This document shows positions 25,734 to 33,558 of a stretch of 64,000 nt of DNA, one piece after another. The position numbers and the translations under genes are program-made. Position 1 is the first letter of the stretch. Every line of letters begins with the position of its first letter. The notes beneath the pieces were generated by a model. That model had not been told where the DNA came from, searched no databases, and worked only from the letters and a program-made list of their open reading frames with translations. The stretch lies in NCBI RefSeq assembly GCF_965184065.1, contig NZ_OZ239098.1; one strand, written 5' to 3'. This stretch comes from Methylopumilus sp026399645 (lineage in GTDB: Bacteria > Pseudomonadota > Gammaproteobacteria > Burkholderiales > Methylophilaceae).

Positions 25734-25800
25734 ACGATTAAATATGAATTAATTATATAAATGATTTATAGGCATTGATTTATATGAGAAAATTCTCTAT

Positions 25801-26760
25801 ATGGTTCGTATACTTATCATTAAAACATCCTCATTAGGCGATATTGTTCACTGTTTACCTGTCATTAATGATATTAAATATTTTGTTCCTGAGAGCTCGA
25901 TTGATTGGCTGGTAGAGGAATCCTTTGCAGATGTGCCGAGGCTTCATCCAGGAGTAGACTCTGTCATTACAATCTCTCTAAGATCATGGAAAAAAAATCT
26001 AAGAAAAAAATCAACTTGGATTGGGCTTTATAAATCCATTAAAGCTATCCGAGAAAATCATTACGACATTATTATTGATTTTCAGGGTCTTTTAAAAAGT
26101 GCTTTTTTTACTCTATTTACCCGGGGGGATATTCATGGTTTTGATAAAGTCTCAATCCGAGAAGCGGCTGCCTCTTACTTTTACAAATACACGCATACCG
26201 TATCAAAGCAAATTCATGCAGTTGTTCGCAATCGAGAATTAGCTTCCAAATGTTTTCAATATGAATTACTAGATCAGTCAGCTCATTTTGGATTAGAGAT
26301 TCATAATATCAACAACTTTAATCTCTCTGAGCGCTATGTCGTTCTCATTCATGGATCAAGCAAAAAATCAAAGCAATGGCCCATGGAACATTGGCTCAAA
26401 GTTATTCAGTTTTTTAATGTCCTTGGCTTGAGGGTTCTTTTGCCATGGGGCAATCTTGAAGAATATCATTTCTCTAAAGCTCTCCGTAAAGCCTCAACCA
26501 ATTCTTTAGTGCTGCCTAAAATGAATATTAGCGATCTCGCTAATATTATTTCAGGAGCTAAATGTCTCATAGGCGTTGATTCTGGTCTCACCCATCTTGG
26601 AAATGCGTTGGGCATTCCAACTATTGGTCTTTATTTGGATAGCAACCCTTACCTCACTGGTGTTTATCCCAACATTAGGGTGCCGTCAGTTAATCTAGGC
26701 GAGATAGGTGTGACACCTACCCCCGAATCCACGATTTCTCAAATTGAAGCAATTATTTAA
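25801..26760 (+). CDS. waaC: ADP-heptose:LPS heptosyltransferase I
   Basis: GT9 family enzyme adding the first heptose to Kdo in the LPS inner core. 319 residues. Seen: N-terminal MVRILIIKTSSLGDIVHCLPVINDI with the SSLGD motif of WaaC, YDIIIDFQGLLKS, LIHGSSKKSKQWP, and CLIGVDSGLTHLGNALGIPTIGLY near the C-terminus. The DFQGLLKSA and VDSGLTHL forms match WaaC rather than WaaF. It is separated from waaF by the oppositely oriented edd-eda-HAD unit. No -35 is obvious; the sequence GATTTATATGA just upstream also occurs before hrcA. Confidence 0.93.
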   Translation: MVRILIIKTSSLGDIVHCLPVINDIKYFVPESSIDWLVEESFADVPRLHPGVDSVITISLRSWKKNLRKKSTWIGLYKSIKAIRENHYDIIIDFQGLLKSAFFTLFTRGDIHGFDKVSIREAAASYFYKYTHTVSKQIHAVVRNRELASKCFQYELLDQSAHFGLEIHNINNFNLSERYVVLIHGSSKKSKQWPMEHWLKVIQFFNVLGLRVLLPWGNLEEYHFSKALRKASTNSLVLPKMNISDLANIISGAKCLIGVDSGLTHLGNALGIPTIGLYLDSNPYLTGVYPNIRVPSVNLGEIGVTPTPESTISQIEAII

Positions 26761-26769
26761 CTTCTACCC

Positions 26770-26799
26770 CTTGAAATTTACTACTTCACCCCCAAATTT
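26770..26799 (+). promoter_or_regulatory. Sigma32 (heat-shock) promoter upstream of grpE
   Basis: CTTGAAA at 26770-26776 matches the sigma32 -35 exactly. After 12 nt follows CCCCCAAAT (26789-26797), close to the CCCCATNT -10. Spacing is inside the normal 11-16 nt. Distance to the grpE ATG is about 45 nt. rpoH encoding the cognate factor is also in the window. Confidence 0.8.
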
Positions 26800-26842
26800 G
26801 TTTTGAGCCGCACCATCTTTAAAAGATTCAAAAGGTAAAAAT

Positions 26843-27373
26843 ATGAACGCAGAAGAGAAAAACAATACATCCGCAGATGAATCAGAAAATCATTCAGATC
26901 AATCAACTACAGACAATCCAGAAGAAAAACTAAAGCTCCTAGAAGAAAAATTAGCTGAAGCTGAAGCGCAGGTTCTCTATGTTAAAGCCGAGGGTGAAAA
27001 CATAAGAAAACGTTCCGTTGAGGATATTGATAAAGCTAGAAAGTTTGCATTAGAAAGATTTAGTGGTGAATTACTTTCAGTCAAAGATAGCCTTGACGCT
27101 GCCCTTGCTGTTGAAAATGCAAACCTCGAAAGCTACAAAAATGGTGTTGAAATTACACAAAAACAATTAATTAATGTATTTGAAAAATTTGGAATCAATG
27201 AGATTAACGCATTAGGTGAAAAATTTGATCCTAATCAACACCAAGCAATTAGCATGGTGGAATCGGAAGAAGAGCCAAATAAAATTTTAACAGTACTTCA
27301 AAAAGGTTATCTATTAAATGAAAGAGTTATAAGACCAGCTTTGGTAACCGTTTCTAAAAATAAAAATACATAA
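26843..27373 (+). CDS. grpE: Nucleotide exchange factor GrpE
   Basis: Releases ADP from DnaK. 176 residues. An acidic, disordered N-terminus (about 1-30) is followed by a long coiled coil (30-85, EEKLKLLEEKLAEAEAQVLYVKAEGENIRKR) and the beta-domain with FEKFGINEINALGEKFDPNQHQAI and VLQKGYLLNERVIRPALVTVSK, the signature of GrpE. AAAGG lies 8 nt before the ATG. It carries its own sigma32-type promoter; dnaK follows after 70 nt with a second one. Confidence 0.97.
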   Translation: MNAEEKNNTSADESENHSDQSTTDNPEEKLKLLEEKLAEAEAQVLYVKAEGENIRKRSVEDIDKARKFALERFSGELLSVKDSLDAALAVENANLESYKNGVEITQKQLINVFEKFGINEINALGEKFDPNQHQAISMVESEEEPNKILTVLQKGYLLNERVIRPALVTVSKNKNT

Positions 27374-27376
27374 GCT

Positions 27377-27406
27377 CTTGAAATACTCAAGATCATCCCA
27401 ATTATA
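27377..27406 (+). promoter_or_regulatory. Sigma32 (heat-shock) promoter upstream of dnaK
   Basis: CTTGAAA at 27377-27383 and CCCAATTATA at 27397-27406, separated by 13 nt. The -35 lies directly after the grpE stop and is half of a small dyad (CTTGA-AATAC-TCAAG). The -10 is somewhat weaker than that of grpE. Leader to the dnaK ATG about 33 nt. Confidence 0.7.
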
Positions 27407-27443
27407 GATATAACAAATTAAACAGATTTTTTAAGGAAAAAAA

Positions 27444-29363
27444 ATGGCTAAAATTATCGGAATTGACTTAGGAACAACTAACTCCTGTGTGGCTGTTATG
27501 GAAGGTGGAAAGCCAAAGGTGATTGAAAATGCAGAAGGTGCTAGGACTACCCCTTCAATTATCGCCTATCAAGATGATGGTGAAATCTTAGTTGGCGCCC
27601 CAGCAAAAAGACAGGCAGTCACAAATCCAAAAAATACACTTTATGCTGTAAAGCGATTAATTGGTCGCCGTTTTGAAGAAAAAGAAGTTCAAAAAGATAT
27701 TGGTTTAATGCCATATGAAATTTCAAAAGCTGACAATGGTGACGCATGGGTAACAGTGCGTGATCAAAAAATGGCTCCGCCCCAAATTTCAGCTGAAGTT
27801 TTAAGAAAAATGAAAAAAACGGCTGAAGACTATTTAGGTGAAGAAGTCACAGAAGCTGTAATTACAGTCCCTGCTTACTTCAACGACAGTCAACGCCAAG
27901 CAACTAAAGATGCCGGCCGAATCGCAGGCCTTGAAGTTAAACGTATTATCAATGAGCCTACCGCAGCTGCACTTGCTTTTGGTTTAGATAAACAAGAGGG
28001 TGATCGAAAGATTGCAGTATACGACTTAGGTGGCGGAACCTTTGACGTATCAATTATTGAAATTTCTACTGTTGATGGCGAACATCAATTTGAAGTACTC
28101 TCAACAAACGGAGATACATTTCTTGGTGGTGAAGACTTTGATAATCGCTTAATAGATTTCTTGGCGGATGAGTTCAAAAAAGAAAACGGACTCGATTTAA
28201 GAAATGACTTACTTGCTAAGCAGCGTCTTAAAGAAGCAGCTGAGAAAGCAAAGATTGAACTTTCAAGCAGTCAACAAACTGAAGTTAATCTTCCTTATAT
28301 TACAGCTGATGCGAGCGGCCCAAAACATCTTGTCGTTAAAATTACTCGCGCAAAATTTGAGTCTCTTGTCGATGATCTTATTGAAAGAACAATTGAGCCT
28401 TGCAAAGTTGCAATGAAAGATGCGGGCGTTACCGGTAGCGACATAGCAGATATCATTTTAGTGGGTGGGCAAAGCCGTATGCCTAAAGTCCAAGAGAAAG
28501 TAAAAGATATTTTTGGTAAAGAGCCCAGAAAAGATGTGAATCCAGATGAAGCGGTAGCTGTGGGCGCTGCAATTCAAGGAGGCGTTCTTCAAGGCGATGT
28601 AAAAGATGTATTGCTGCTTGATGTAACTCCTTTAAGTTTAGGTATTGAAACACTAGGAAGCGTCATGACTAAACTTATTAAGAAAAATACAACAATTCCT
28701 ACGAAAGCATCTCAAGTATTTTCAACAGCGGAAGATAATCAAAATGCTGTGACAATTCATGTGCTTCAAGGTGAGCGTGAGATTGCTTCCGGCAATAAGA
28801 GCTTAGGTCAATTTAATTTGACTGATATACCTCCAGCACAAAGAGGTACCCCGCAAATTGAAGTGACATTCGATATCGATGCCAATGGTATCTTGCATGT
28901 ATCAGCTAAAGATAAAGCAACCGGCAAAGAAAATAAGATTACGATTAAAGCAAATAGTGGACTTAGCGAAGAAGAAATTAAAAAAATGGAAGATGATGCA
29001 GTTAAGTACGCTGATGAAGACCGTAAAATTAGAGAACTTGTGGATGTTAAAAACTCTGCAGATGGCATGATTCATTCAGTAAAAAAATCAATCACCGACC
29101 ATGGGGATAAATTAGATGCTGCAGAAAAAGAAAAAATTGAATCTGCTATAAAATCTTTAGAAGAGTCTTTGAAGTCTGATAACAAAGAAGAGATTGAGGC
29201 TAAAACAAAAGAGCTTATGGAGTCATCACAAAAACTAGGTGAAAAAATATATGCTGAACAACAAGCACAACAACCTGACTCTAGCGGAACACCGCAGGAA
29301 GAAAAAACGGTTGATGCTGAGGTTGTGGATGCTGAATTTGAAGAAGTAAAACAAGACAAATAA
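27444..29363 (+). CDS. dnaK: Molecular chaperone DnaK (Hsp70)
   Basis: ATP-driven Hsp70 chaperone working with DnaJ and GrpE. 639 residues, the usual size. Seen: GIDLGTTNSCVAVM phosphate loop at the N-terminus, GIDLGTT/DLGGGTFDVS phosphate 2 motif, the linker DVLLLDVTPLSLGIET, the substrate-binding beta-domain, and the C-terminal lid ending EEKTVDAEVVDAEFEEVKQDK, which matches the conserved DnaK tail. A strong ribosome-binding site AAGGAAAA precedes the ATG. A terminator separates it from dnaJ. Confidence 0.98.
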   Translation: MAKIIGIDLGTTNSCVAVMEGGKPKVIENAEGARTTPSIIAYQDDGEILVGAPAKRQAVTNPKNTLYAVKRLIGRRFEEKEVQKDIGLMPYEISKADNGDAWVTVRDQKMAPPQISAEVLRKMKKTAEDYLGEEVTEAVITVPAYFNDSQRQATKDAGRIAGLEVKRIINEPTAAALAFGLDKQEGDRKIAVYDLGGGTFDVSIIEISTVDGEHQFEVLSTNGDTFLGGEDFDNRLIDFLADEFKKENGLDLRNDLLAKQRLKEAAEKAKIELSSSQQTEVNLPYITADASGPKHLVVKITRAKFESLVDDLIERTIEPCKVAMKDAGVTGSDIADIILVGGQSRMPKVQEKVKDIFGKEPRKDVNPDEAVAVGAAIQGGVLQGDVKDVLLLDVTPLSLGIETLGSVMTKLIKKNTTIPTKASQVFSTAEDNQNAVTIHVLQGEREIASGNKSLGQFNLTDIPPAQRGTPQIEVTFDIDANGILHVSAKDKATGKENKITIKANSGLSEEEIKKMEDDAVKYADEDRKIRELVDVKNSADGMIHSVKKSITDHGDKLDAAEKEKIESAIKSLEESLKSDNKEEIEAKTKELMESSQKLGEKIYAEQQAQQPDSSGTPQEEKTVDAEVVDAEFEEVKQDK

Positions 29364-29385
29364 GATAAATAACTTTTAACCACTA

Positions 29386-29423
29386 AAACAACATCATAAA
29401 TTTTGATGTTGTTTTATTTTTTG
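29386..29423 (+). terminator. Strong intrinsic terminator after dnaK
   Basis: Perfect 12-bp stem (AAAACAACATCA at 29386-29397 with TGATGTTGTTTT at 29405-29416), 7-nt loop, then ATTTTTTTG. It begins 23 nt after the dnaK stop and ends 10 nt before the dnaJ ATG. Because no separate promoter for dnaJ is evident in the 10-nt gap, this is likely a partial terminator that sets the dnaK:dnaJ ratio (inference). Confidence 0.9.
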
Positions 29424-29433
29424 AAAAAATATC

Positions 29434-30555
29434 ATGGCGACCAAAAAAGATTATTACGAGACTCTTGGTGTATCTCGTGACGCTTCAGAAGATGAAATAA
29501 AAAAAGCTTATCGTAAGCTTGCGATGAAATATCATCCTGATCGCAATCCTGATAATCCAAAAGCTGAAGAAAATTTTAAGGTAGCTAAAGAAGCTTACGA
29601 AATACTTTCGGACTCACAAAAAAGAACAAGTTACGATCAGTATGGTCATGCAGGTGTAGATCCAAGCATGGGCGGTCAGGGATCTGCAGGATATTCAGAC
29701 TTTAATGATGCCTTTGGTGATATTTTTGGTGATATTTTTGGTGGGGGTCGTGGCGGTCAAAAATCTAATGTATATCGCGGAGCTGATCTTCGTTACAACA
29801 TGGAAATCAGCTTAGAAGATGCGGCAAAGGGCACGGAAACAAAAATACGTATTCCTGTTATGACATCTTGTGAGCCATGCAAAGGTACTGGTGCTAAGCC
29901 TGGTACACAACCCGTCTCTTGTGATACATGTAATGGTCATGGCCAGGTCCGAATGCAGCAAGGGTTTTTCTCTGTTCAACAAACATGTCCTAAGTGTCAT
30001 GGAACAGGGAAAATTGTCAAAGAACCCTGTTCGACTTGTCATGGAGCCAGTCGTGTCAAACAAACTAAAACACTATCCGTTAAAATTCCTTTAGGTGTAG
30101 ATGAAGGCGATCGAATTCGACTGTCAGGTGAAGGTGAGTCTGGAATTAATGGCGGCCCCCCTGGAGATCTTTACGTTGTAGTTCATCTTAAGAAACATGA
30201 TTTATTTGAGCGTGATGGTGGAAATTTGCATTGCGAAATGCCAATCAGCTTTTCTACTGCAGCCCTTGGTGGCGAAATTGAAGTGCCGACTTTAGACGGA
30301 CATGCAAAAATGAAAATTCCTGCTGAAACACAAACAGGTGCTGTTTTTAGATTAAAAGGCAAAGGAATTAAGCCATTAAGACAAAATTCACCTGGAGACC
30401 TCCATTGTCACGTCTCTATTGAAACACCTATTAAGCTCACAGAAAGACAAAAAGAATTATTAAAAGAACTTGAAGAGATTAATCAATTAGATCGTGGCAA
30501 GCACAGCCCAAAGTCGAAAGGTTGGCTTGATAAAATGAAAGGCTTGTTTGATTGA
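29434..30555 (+). CDS. dnaJ: Molecular chaperone DnaJ (Hsp40)
   Basis: Co-chaperone that delivers clients to DnaK and stimulates its ATPase. 373 residues. Seen: J-domain with HPD at 34-36, Gly/Phe region about 70-110 (FGDIFGDIFGGGRGG), zinc-finger repeats at 146-153 (CEPCKGTG), 163-170 (CDTCNGHG), 185-192 (CPKCHGTG) and 199-206 (CSTCHGAS), and the C-terminal substrate domain. The last repeat ends in Ser where the consensus has Gly; both cysteines are kept, so zinc binding should not be affected. Downstream end is convergent with gloA with a 4-nt gap. Confidence 0.97.
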   Translation: MATKKDYYETLGVSRDASEDEIKKAYRKLAMKYHPDRNPDNPKAEENFKVAKEAYEILSDSQKRTSYDQYGHAGVDPSMGGQGSAGYSDFNDAFGDIFGDIFGGGRGGQKSNVYRGADLRYNMEISLEDAAKGTETKIRIPVMTSCEPCKGTGAKPGTQPVSCDTCNGHGQVRMQQGFFSVQQTCPKCHGTGKIVKEPCSTCHGASRVKQTKTLSVKIPLGVDEGDRIRLSGEGESGINGGPPGDLYVVVHLKKHDLFERDGGNLHCEMPISFSTAALGGEIEVPTLDGHAKMKIPAETQTGAVFRLKGKGIKPLRQNSPGDLHCHVSIETPIKLTERQKELLKELEEINQLDRGKHSPKSKGWLDKMKGLFD

Positions 30556-30559
30556 TTGA

Positions 30560-30949
30560 TTAAAAGGTGCCTGCTTGAATTAATTCAATTTTATAGCCAT
30601 CTGGATCTTCAATAAAAGCAATAACAGTTTCCCCATGTCGCATTGGGCCGGCTTCCCGAATAACTTTTCCTTCCTTGCTTTTAATTAGCTCACAAGTTTT
30701 ATATGCGTCTTCAACTTCAATTGCAATATGCCCAAAAGCGTTACCTTTATCATAAGTTGTAACACCCCAATTATAAGTAAGCTCAATCACAGCATGGTCT
30801 TTTTCATCTCCGAATCCCACAAAGGCTAATGTAAATTTCCCATCCGGATATTCATGACGTCTTAAGAGTTTCATGCCTAAGATATTAGTATAAAAATTGA
30901 TTGATTTTTCTAGATCGCTGACACGAATCATAGTATGAAGGACGCGCAT
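30560..30949 (-). CDS. gloA: Lactoylglutathione lyase (glyoxalase I)
   Basis: Converts the methylglyoxal-glutathione hemithioacetal to S-lactoylglutathione. 129 residues. The metal ligands His5, Glu56, His74 and Glu122 sit at exactly the E. coli GloA positions. Other features: MLHTMIRV-like N-terminus (MRVLHTMIRVSDLEKSINFY), GFGDEKDHAVIELTYN and EDPDGYKIELIQ. The start is ATG 30949: an upstream in-frame extension would add 38 basic residues with no resemblance to the family and would overlap the ferredoxin gene. Lies 2 nt after the ferredoxin stop, so co-transcribed. Confidence 0.95.
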   Translation of the reverse strand: MRVLHTMIRVSDLEKSINFYTNILGMKLLRRHEYPDGKFTLAFVGFGDEKDHAVIELTYNWGVTTYDKGNAFGHIAIEVEDAYKTCELIKSKEGKVIREAGPMRHGETVIAFIEDPDGYKIELIQAGTF

Positions 30950-30951
30950 TG

Positions 30952-31209
30952 CTAATTTACTTTGTCTTTTTGCAGGTGATGATATTTGAGCATGAGATCT
31001 TCTTGAGATTCGGTATATTCTGGATGGAGAGGAATGCAATCTAGGGGACATACCTCCTGACATTGAGGAGTATCAAAATGCCCAACACATTCTGTACATA
31101 ACTGTGGATTAATTTCGTAAATATTAATACCCTGATAAATTGCATTATTTGGACATTCTGGCTCACATACATCACAATTAATACATTCGTCCGTAATCAT
31201 TAATGCCAT
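30952..31209 (-). CDS. YfhL-type 2[4Fe-4S] ferredoxin
   Basis: 85-residue ferredoxin with two cubane-cluster motifs: Cys9, Cys12, Cys15, Cys19 and Cys38, Cys41, Cys50, Cys54, with an eight-residue spacing between Cys41 and Cys50. An extra Cys58 is present. The pattern and the C-terminal acidic/helical tail (EYTESQEDLMLKYHHL) match the YfhL/Alvin family of low-potential electron carriers. The redox partner is unknown. It starts 2 nt after the coaD stop and precedes gloA by 2 nt. Confidence 0.93.
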   Translation of the reverse strand: MALMITDECINCDVCEPECPNNAIYQGINIYEINPQLCTECVGHFDTPQCQEVCPLDCIPLHPEYTESQEDLMLKYHHLQKDKVN

Positions 31210-31211
31210 GA

Positions 31212-31703
31212 TTAACGTCCAGTTTTTTTCATAGCTTCCTTGACGATTGGAGATACAAATTGCTCTATATTCCCGCCTAAGGTAGCGACTTCTCTTACTA
31301 AGCTCGAAGATACAAAAGTAAATTGCTCGGAAGGTGTTAAAAAAAGCGTTTCAACATTTGGATATAATTTACGATTCATGCCTGCTAATTGAAATTCATA
31401 TTCGAAATCAGAAACAGCTCTGAGCCCTCTAATCACTACTTGAGCATTTTGTGCTTCAACAAAGTCCATTAAAAGCCCACTAAAACCAATAACTTCAATT
31501 TCTTTATACTCCTTAAATACAGCCTTCACTAAGCCTACCCTCTCCTCAAAAGAGAAAAAGCATTTTTTAGTTGAATTAGAAGCGACAGCCACAATAATTT
31601 TATCGAAAATTCTTGCAGCACGATGCGCGATATTTTCGTGACCTAATGTAATAGGGTCAAACGTTCCGGGATAAATGGCAATAGATAGGTTAGATTGAGT
31701 CAT
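31212..31703 (-). CDS. coaD: Phosphopantetheine adenylyltransferase
   Basis: Adenylates 4'-phosphopantetheine to dephospho-CoA. 163 residues. Seen: N-terminal YPGTFDPITLGHENIAHRA with the TxxH/HxGH-type site (Thr14, His22), VIRGLRAVSDFEYEFQLAGMNR, and FVSSSLVREVATLGG, all CoaD hallmarks. Overlaps the rsmD 3' end by 14 nt, consistent with the common rsmD-coaD coupling; ferredoxin follows after 2 nt. Confidence 0.97.
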   Translation of the reverse strand: MTQSNLSIAIYPGTFDPITLGHENIAHRAARIFDKIIVAVASNSTKKCFFSFEERVGLVKAVFKEYKEIEVIGFSGLLMDFVEAQNAQVVIRGLRAVSDFEYEFQLAGMNRKLYPNVETLFLTPSEQFTFVSSSLVREVATLGGNIEQFVSPIVKEAMKKTGR

Positions 31704-32250
31704 TATTTTTTAATGTAACGAGATGATAAAAGACATTACCCGCTTTTCTTTTTTTTGCAATATTAAATACGCTATATTCTTTTATGCTAGCTTCTGATTC
31801 AAAGTATATTAGCCCATCCTCTGCTAAATGGTTAGCTAATTGAGGAAATAATTTACCTTCCCAGCTTTCATTAAAAGGTGGGTCACAGAAAATAATATCG
31901 AACTTAGTAGTATTCTTTTCAAGAAACGCGAGTGCATCCGTGAGCTGAAGAACTGCCCCATCCGCTTGAAGGAGTTTTTGATTTTCTTGAATCATTTTAA
32001 AAACTTGAGGAGATTTTTCAATCATAACTACATTTTTAGCTCCCCTGGAGAGCGATTCAAAGCCAATGACACCAGAGCCAGAAAAGAGATCTAAACAAAC
32101 TTTACCGGTTAAATCCTGCTCTAGCCAATTAAATAAAGTCTCTCTAACTCTGCCTGGGGTAGGCCTTAGTCCTGGGGAGTCAATAAAAGAAATATTTTTT
32201 CTTTTCCATTCTCCACCAATAATTTTGACTTGATTTTTTACTGTCTTCAA
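31690..32250 (-). CDS. rsmD: 16S rRNA (guanine-966-N2)-methyltransferase RsmD
   Basis: SAM-dependent methylation of G966 in 16S rRNA. 186 residues. Seen: N-terminal IIGGEWKRKNI and GLRPTPGRVRETLFNWL, motif I DLFSGSG at 54-60, and catalytic DPPF at 123-126. The start is TTG 32250 because no in-frame ATG lies near; it is only 3 nt after the M16 gene stop. The ribosome-binding site is poor (TAGG close to the TTG). Overlaps coaD by 14 nt. Confidence 0.95.
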   Translation of the reverse strand: MKTVKNQVKIIGGEWKRKNISFIDSPGLRPTPGRVRETLFNWLEQDLTGKVCLDLFSGSGVIGFESLSRGAKNVVMIEKSPQVFKMIQENQKLLQADGAVLQLTDALAFLEKNTTKFDIIFCDPPFNESWEGKLFPQLANHLAEDGLIYFESEASIKEYSVFNIAKKRKAGNVFYHLVTLKNNDSI

Positions 32251-32253
32251 AAC

Positions 32254-33558
32254 CTATTCTGCACCAACAATTATGGTCGTAAGTTTATTAGGATCAATTT
32301 TATTTTTAAATGCTGTCTTTATTTGGCTGATAGTTACTTTATTAATTTCTTGAATATAATTATCAATATAAGAAATAGGTAGGTTATAAAAAGCAATCAT
32401 ACTGAGATAGTCAACAATTTTCGCATTGCTATCTAACCTTAAAGGGAATCCCCCTACCAAATTTTGTTTGGCAGCAATAAGTTCTTTTTCAGTCGGTCCA
32501 TCATCGATAAATTTTTTAACCGTACTATTTACAATCGCTAGCGCTTCATCTGCTTGCTCTTTTTTAGTTTGCAAGCCAATTTCAAGTGGGCCTTCAGCAT
32601 AAAGGGGCATAAAGTAACTATAGACGCTATAAACTAGTCCTTTTTTTTCTCTAACTTCTTCAGTTAACCGTGACACAAAACCGCCACCTCCTAAAATGTA
32701 ATTACCAACATATAGAGGAAAATAATCTTTATCTCCGCGCTTTAAAGCAGGCGTGCCCAATAAAATATGGGCCTGTTTTGCGGGGTGTTGTATTTTTTTA
32801 ACGCCAACATCATTTGAAGCTGTTACAGCACTGATTTTATGTTTTGTATTTCCTTGAGGCAATCCTTGGCTAATTGATTCACTTATTTTCCTAGCTTCAT
32901 CAATATCAAGATCGCCAACAATTACAATTGAAGATTCGGAGGATAAATAACAGTTTTTATAAAACTGTTTCAAATCTTCTTGATTTAGCTTTTGAAGGCT
33001 CTCTATGCTTCCAGCTTCATCATGCGCATAAGGGTGTTCGCCGTACATAGACTTCATGAATGCCAAATTAGCAATTGCTTCTGGCTGAGTCATTGCTTGC
33101 TTAATACTTGCAATAAATCTATTTTTTTCTCTGTCTATCACTGGCACTGGAAAATCCGGCGAATGAATTACATTTTTAAAAAGAGTAAGTGCTTTTTCTT
33201 TTTGTGAAGAGGAGCTTAAGGTTCTTAATTTAAAATAGGATCTGTCAAGATCAACATTCCCACTAATGACTGCTCCAATATCTGAAAATTGATTAGCTAA
33301 CTTTTCCTCATTAATACCTGCAGCTCCCAAATTCATAAGATGACGAGTTAAATTAGCAAGGCCTTCTTTGCCAATAGGATCTTGGGCGCTACCTGCAAAA
33401 AAATTTATATTGATATCAAGTATAGGAAGGTCATGGTTCTCAACAAAAAAAACTTTTGTCCCTGCTTGTGTATTCCATGTATCAATTTTTAATGCAGCAA
33501 AAGAATTTTGCATGAAACATGCAAACAAGAGAATAATTTGAATGAATTTAATGAACAT
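32254..33558 (-). CDS. M16 peptidase-like protein, non-catalytic partner
   Basis: 434-residue secreted M16-family (pitrilysin/processing-protease fold) protein with a signal peptide of about 21 residues (ending QNSFAA). The zinc motif HxxEH of the active partner is replaced by NLTRH (Asn69-His73 in GLANLTRHLMNLG), losing the first histidine and the glutamate, so it cannot be an active peptidase. The C-terminal M16 domain is intact, including GGGGFVSRLTEEVREKKGLVYSVYSYF, which matches the substrate-binding R/Y region. It overlaps its catalytic neighbour by 11 nt, as expected for a periplasmic heterodimer like those of mitochondrial processing peptidase type. Confidence 0.85.
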   Translation of the reverse strand: MFIKFIQIILLFACFMQNSFAALKIDTWNTQAGTKVFFVENHDLPILDININFFAGSAQDPIGKEGLANLTRHLMNLGAAGINEEKLANQFSDIGAVISGNVDLDRSYFKLRTLSSSSQKEKALTLFKNVIHSPDFPVPVIDREKNRFIASIKQAMTQPEAIANLAFMKSMYGEHPYAHDEAGSIESLQKLNQEDLKQFYKNCYLSSESSIVIVGDLDIDEARKISESISQGLPQGNTKHKISAVTASNDVGVKKIQHPAKQAHILLGTPALKRGDKDYFPLYVGNYILGGGGFVSRLTEEVREKKGLVYSVYSYFMPLYAEGPLEIGLQTKKEQADEALAIVNSTVKKFIDDGPTEKELIAAKQNLVGGFPLRLDSNAKIVDYLSMIAFYNLPISYIDNYIQEINKVTISQIKTAFKNKIDPNKLTTIIVGAE

